This document shows, in pieces, positions 62,663-64,000 of a stretch of DNA of 64,000 nt. The translations under genes were made by a program, and so were the position numbers. This DNA is from an uncultured Eubacteriales bacterium. GTDB lineage: Bacteria > Bacillota > Clostridia > Peptostreptococcales > Anaerovoracaceae. The notes beneath the pieces are model-generated. The model made no database searches, was not told the origin of the DNA, and saw nothing but the letters and a program-made list of their open reading frames with translations. The first letter of the stretch is position 1; each line of letters begins with the position of its first letter. Location: NCBI GenBank assembly GCA_902786855.1, contig CADAEH010000003.1, forward strand, positions 1 to 64,000. Reading direction: 5' to 3'.

Positions 62663-63538
62663 TCAGATCTTAGCACCGACCTTTTCAGCCGCGAACAGGA
62701 CGAATTCCTTAACAGCAGGAGCTGCATTCTCGAGGTCAGGCAGAGTGATGCCCAGATCTATCTTGCTCGGTGGATCGAGCGGAAGCATAACTGTGTTGGT
62801 CTGCCAGTATCTCAGGATACCTTCATTCATGATACCGATACCGAGTCCCTTTTCTACCATATTGATAGCCGTGTAGTTCTCAAGTGTAGTAAGCCTGATA
62901 TTAGGAACTATGCCGTACTTCTTTAGAAGTTCACGCACATCAGTGTCATCGCCCTCGCTAGGCATTATAAGGTTTTCCTTTTTGCACGCCTTAAGAGGAT
63001 AACATTCCTTGTCTGCATATGGATGATCCTTTGGAAGCACCGCAACCATAGGATCTTCGCCAAACGGGAACCAGTCATATGACGGATTGGACAGTCTTGA
63101 GCAAAATGCCAGATCAGCCTTGCCCGACGCGACCATCTTTTCGATTTTATTCTTGGTCGTCTCCTCTATCTGGATATTGACGGAAGGATGCTCATCGGTA
63201 AAGTCCTTGATGATACCCGGCAGAGTATGTGCCGCTATACTGCTGTATGTGGCGATCATTACATTTCCTTTGTACATACCGGAAAGCTCTGTTGCCGCAG
63301 AGTATAACTCAGCTTCCTTGCTGAGGAATTCGACAGCATATGGATACATGTATTCCCCTTCTCTTGTCAGAACCACACCGTGGCTTTTTCTTGTAAGCAG
63401 GGAAAACCCAAGTTCTGTCTCCATCGCGGAAACCAGCTGACTGATACCGGACGGAGTATAGCCCAGCAGTTTTCCGGCTGCGGTAAAGCTGCCCTCATCT
63501 GCCGCAGTTACAAAAGCTTTACACTTTATAACATCCAT
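62663..63538 (-). CDS. LysR-family transcriptional regulator
   Basis: Regulator of 291 residues. The winged helix-turn-helix is at the N-terminus (DEGSFTAAGKLLGYTPSGIS and QLVSAMETELGFSLLTR), followed by the linker helix and a periplasmic-binding-protein-like effector domain (NVMIATYSSIAAHTLPGII; FGEDPMVAVLPKDHPYAD; GLGIGIMNEG). The effector is unknown. It is encoded downstream of and in the same direction as the TSUP permease at the window edge, separated from it by a terminator, so control of that permease is only a possibility. Confidence 0.9.
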   Translation of the reverse strand: MDVIKCKAFVTAADEGSFTAAGKLLGYTPSGISQLVSAMETELGFSLLTRKSHGVVLTREGEYMYPYAVEFLSKEAELYSAATELSGMYKGNVMIATYSSIAAHTLPGIIKDFTDEHPSVNIQIEETTKNKIEKMVASGKADLAFCSRLSNPSYDWFPFGEDPMVAVLPKDHPYADKECYPLKACKKENLIMPSEGDDTDVRELLKKYGIVPNIRLTTLENYTAINMVEKGLGIGIMNEGILRYWQTNTVMLPLDPPSKIDLGITLPDLENAAPAVKEFVLFAAEKVGAKI

Positions 63539-63587
63539 TCTTCTTTCCTCGTATTGTTCTTGATCTAAAACTCTCTCTATTCCGGCT

Positions 63588-63622
63588 AAAAAACTGACGG
63601 GAAACAGAAGTCCCCCGTCAGT
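63588..63622 (-). terminator. Terminator of the TSUP permease gene at the window edge
   Basis: Minus-strand ACTGACGGG/CCCGTCAGT stem followed by TTTTTT. Confidence 0.8.
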
Positions 63623-63679
63623 ATAATCGTTGTTCCGTTCAGAACTTCAAGCTTATCTCTTCTGATCTGAATGATCTGA

Positions 63680-64000
63680 TTAAGCAGCCTCGCCCTTCTT
63701 GATAGCGTCGTGCAGGAACAGGAACGATGTGATGTAGCAGACGATTACTACTACGATCGTCAGTGTTCTCAGTGAGAGGCTCTTTACTACAAAGTAAGCA
63801 AGGAATACACCGATAGTTCCGCAGATACCCTGTGTCCAGCAAGCAACCGGGTCATAACGTCCTTCCTGAATGAACTTAGGACCATTACCGAATGCCATCA
63901 GGAATGCGCAGGAACCCATCATAGCCGGGAATGCGCAGCCTGTGTCGAGTCCGAGGATTACGCAGAGAGCCATGCAAGGTGCATAGAGACCTACGCCGAT
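63680..64000 (-). CDS. TSUP (TauE/SafE)-family permease, C-terminal part (cut by window edge)
   Basis: Open on the minus strand through the end of the window, so only the last 106 residues are seen (GVGLYAPCMALCVILGLDTG; CAFLMAFGNGPKFIQEGRYD; FVVKSLSLRTLTIVVVIVC). It is clearly related to the permease at 47671-48576, including the APCMALC and GNGP(K/Q)FI motifs. Helices and the short charged end match the family. The ATG at 63973 is internal, not the true start. Confidence 0.82.
   Translation of the reverse strand: MGVGLYAPCMALCVILGLDTGCAFPAMMGSCAFLMAFGNGPKFIQEGRYDPVACWTQGICGTIGVFLAYFVVKSLSLRTLTIVVVIVCYITSFLFLHDAIKKGEAA

Overview
The window reads as chromosomal DNA of an anaerobic, low-to-middle GC Gram-positive bacterium of the class Clostridia (Bacillota). 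The genes pointing there are a 2-hydroxyacyl-CoA dehydratase operon, an EFR1-type ferredoxin, a BspA/DUF285 surface protein, lar nickel-pincer genes, a TagD-like cytidylyltransferase and Shine-Dalgarno sites of the GGAGG type. A family such as Anaerovoracaceae is possible, but that is a guess from gene content. I saw no tRNA, rRNA, CRISPR array or phage block.

Layout. 1-3.0 kb: the 5' end of what looks like a group II intron abuts a frameshifted BspA-like surface protein gene. 3.0-4.6 kb: larE and a stand-alone larC C-terminal domain, preceded by a structured leader RNA with a strong promoter and terminator. 5.4-12.2 kb: one minus-strand operon encoding a large FAD/Fe-S NAD(P)H oxidoreductase, a HypA nickel chaperone, two tiny proteins, two dehydratase-family subunits and a small membrane protein. 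12.4-15.5 kb: a copper-resistance unit (CsoR, CopA with a fused CopZ domain) with two palindromic operators. 15.5-25.5 kb: housekeeping and unrelated genes (threonine aldolase, BaiN-like flavoprotein, MltG, polysaccharide deacetylase, Nudix, SDR, queuosine-precursor-type transporter, S24 repressor). 25.5-33.9 kb: a tight minus-strand operon (YgjP peptidase, cation/proton antiporter, DUF445, ABC ATPase, coiled-coil FtsX permease, cyclophilin). A folded non-coding element resembling a HEARO / IscB omega-RNA sits just ahead of its first codon. 34-48.6 kb: alanine symporter, MFS transporter, tRNA deacylase, HerA-like ATPase, M16C peptidase, a second FtsX permease with a GAF-ABC ATPase, and a TSUP permease. 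48.7-52.9 kb: small membrane, metallopeptidase, MscS, TagD and ferredoxin genes. 53.0-59.6 kb: the complete F1Fo ATP synthase operon, in which the delta subunit survives only as a C-terminal domain fused to the front of alpha. 59.7-64 kb: YcxB-like protein, macro-domain protein, VWA protein, LysR regulator and a truncated second TSUP gene.

The most interesting observations are: the delta-alpha ATP synthase fusion; the HEARO-like element beside an ATGA; the pseudoknotted leader RNA before larE; the dehydratase operon that carries HypA but no ATP-dependent activator; and a CopZ-like domain that could be separately translated from inside copA. Start codons were reassigned wherever a ribosome-binding site clearly favoured an internal start.
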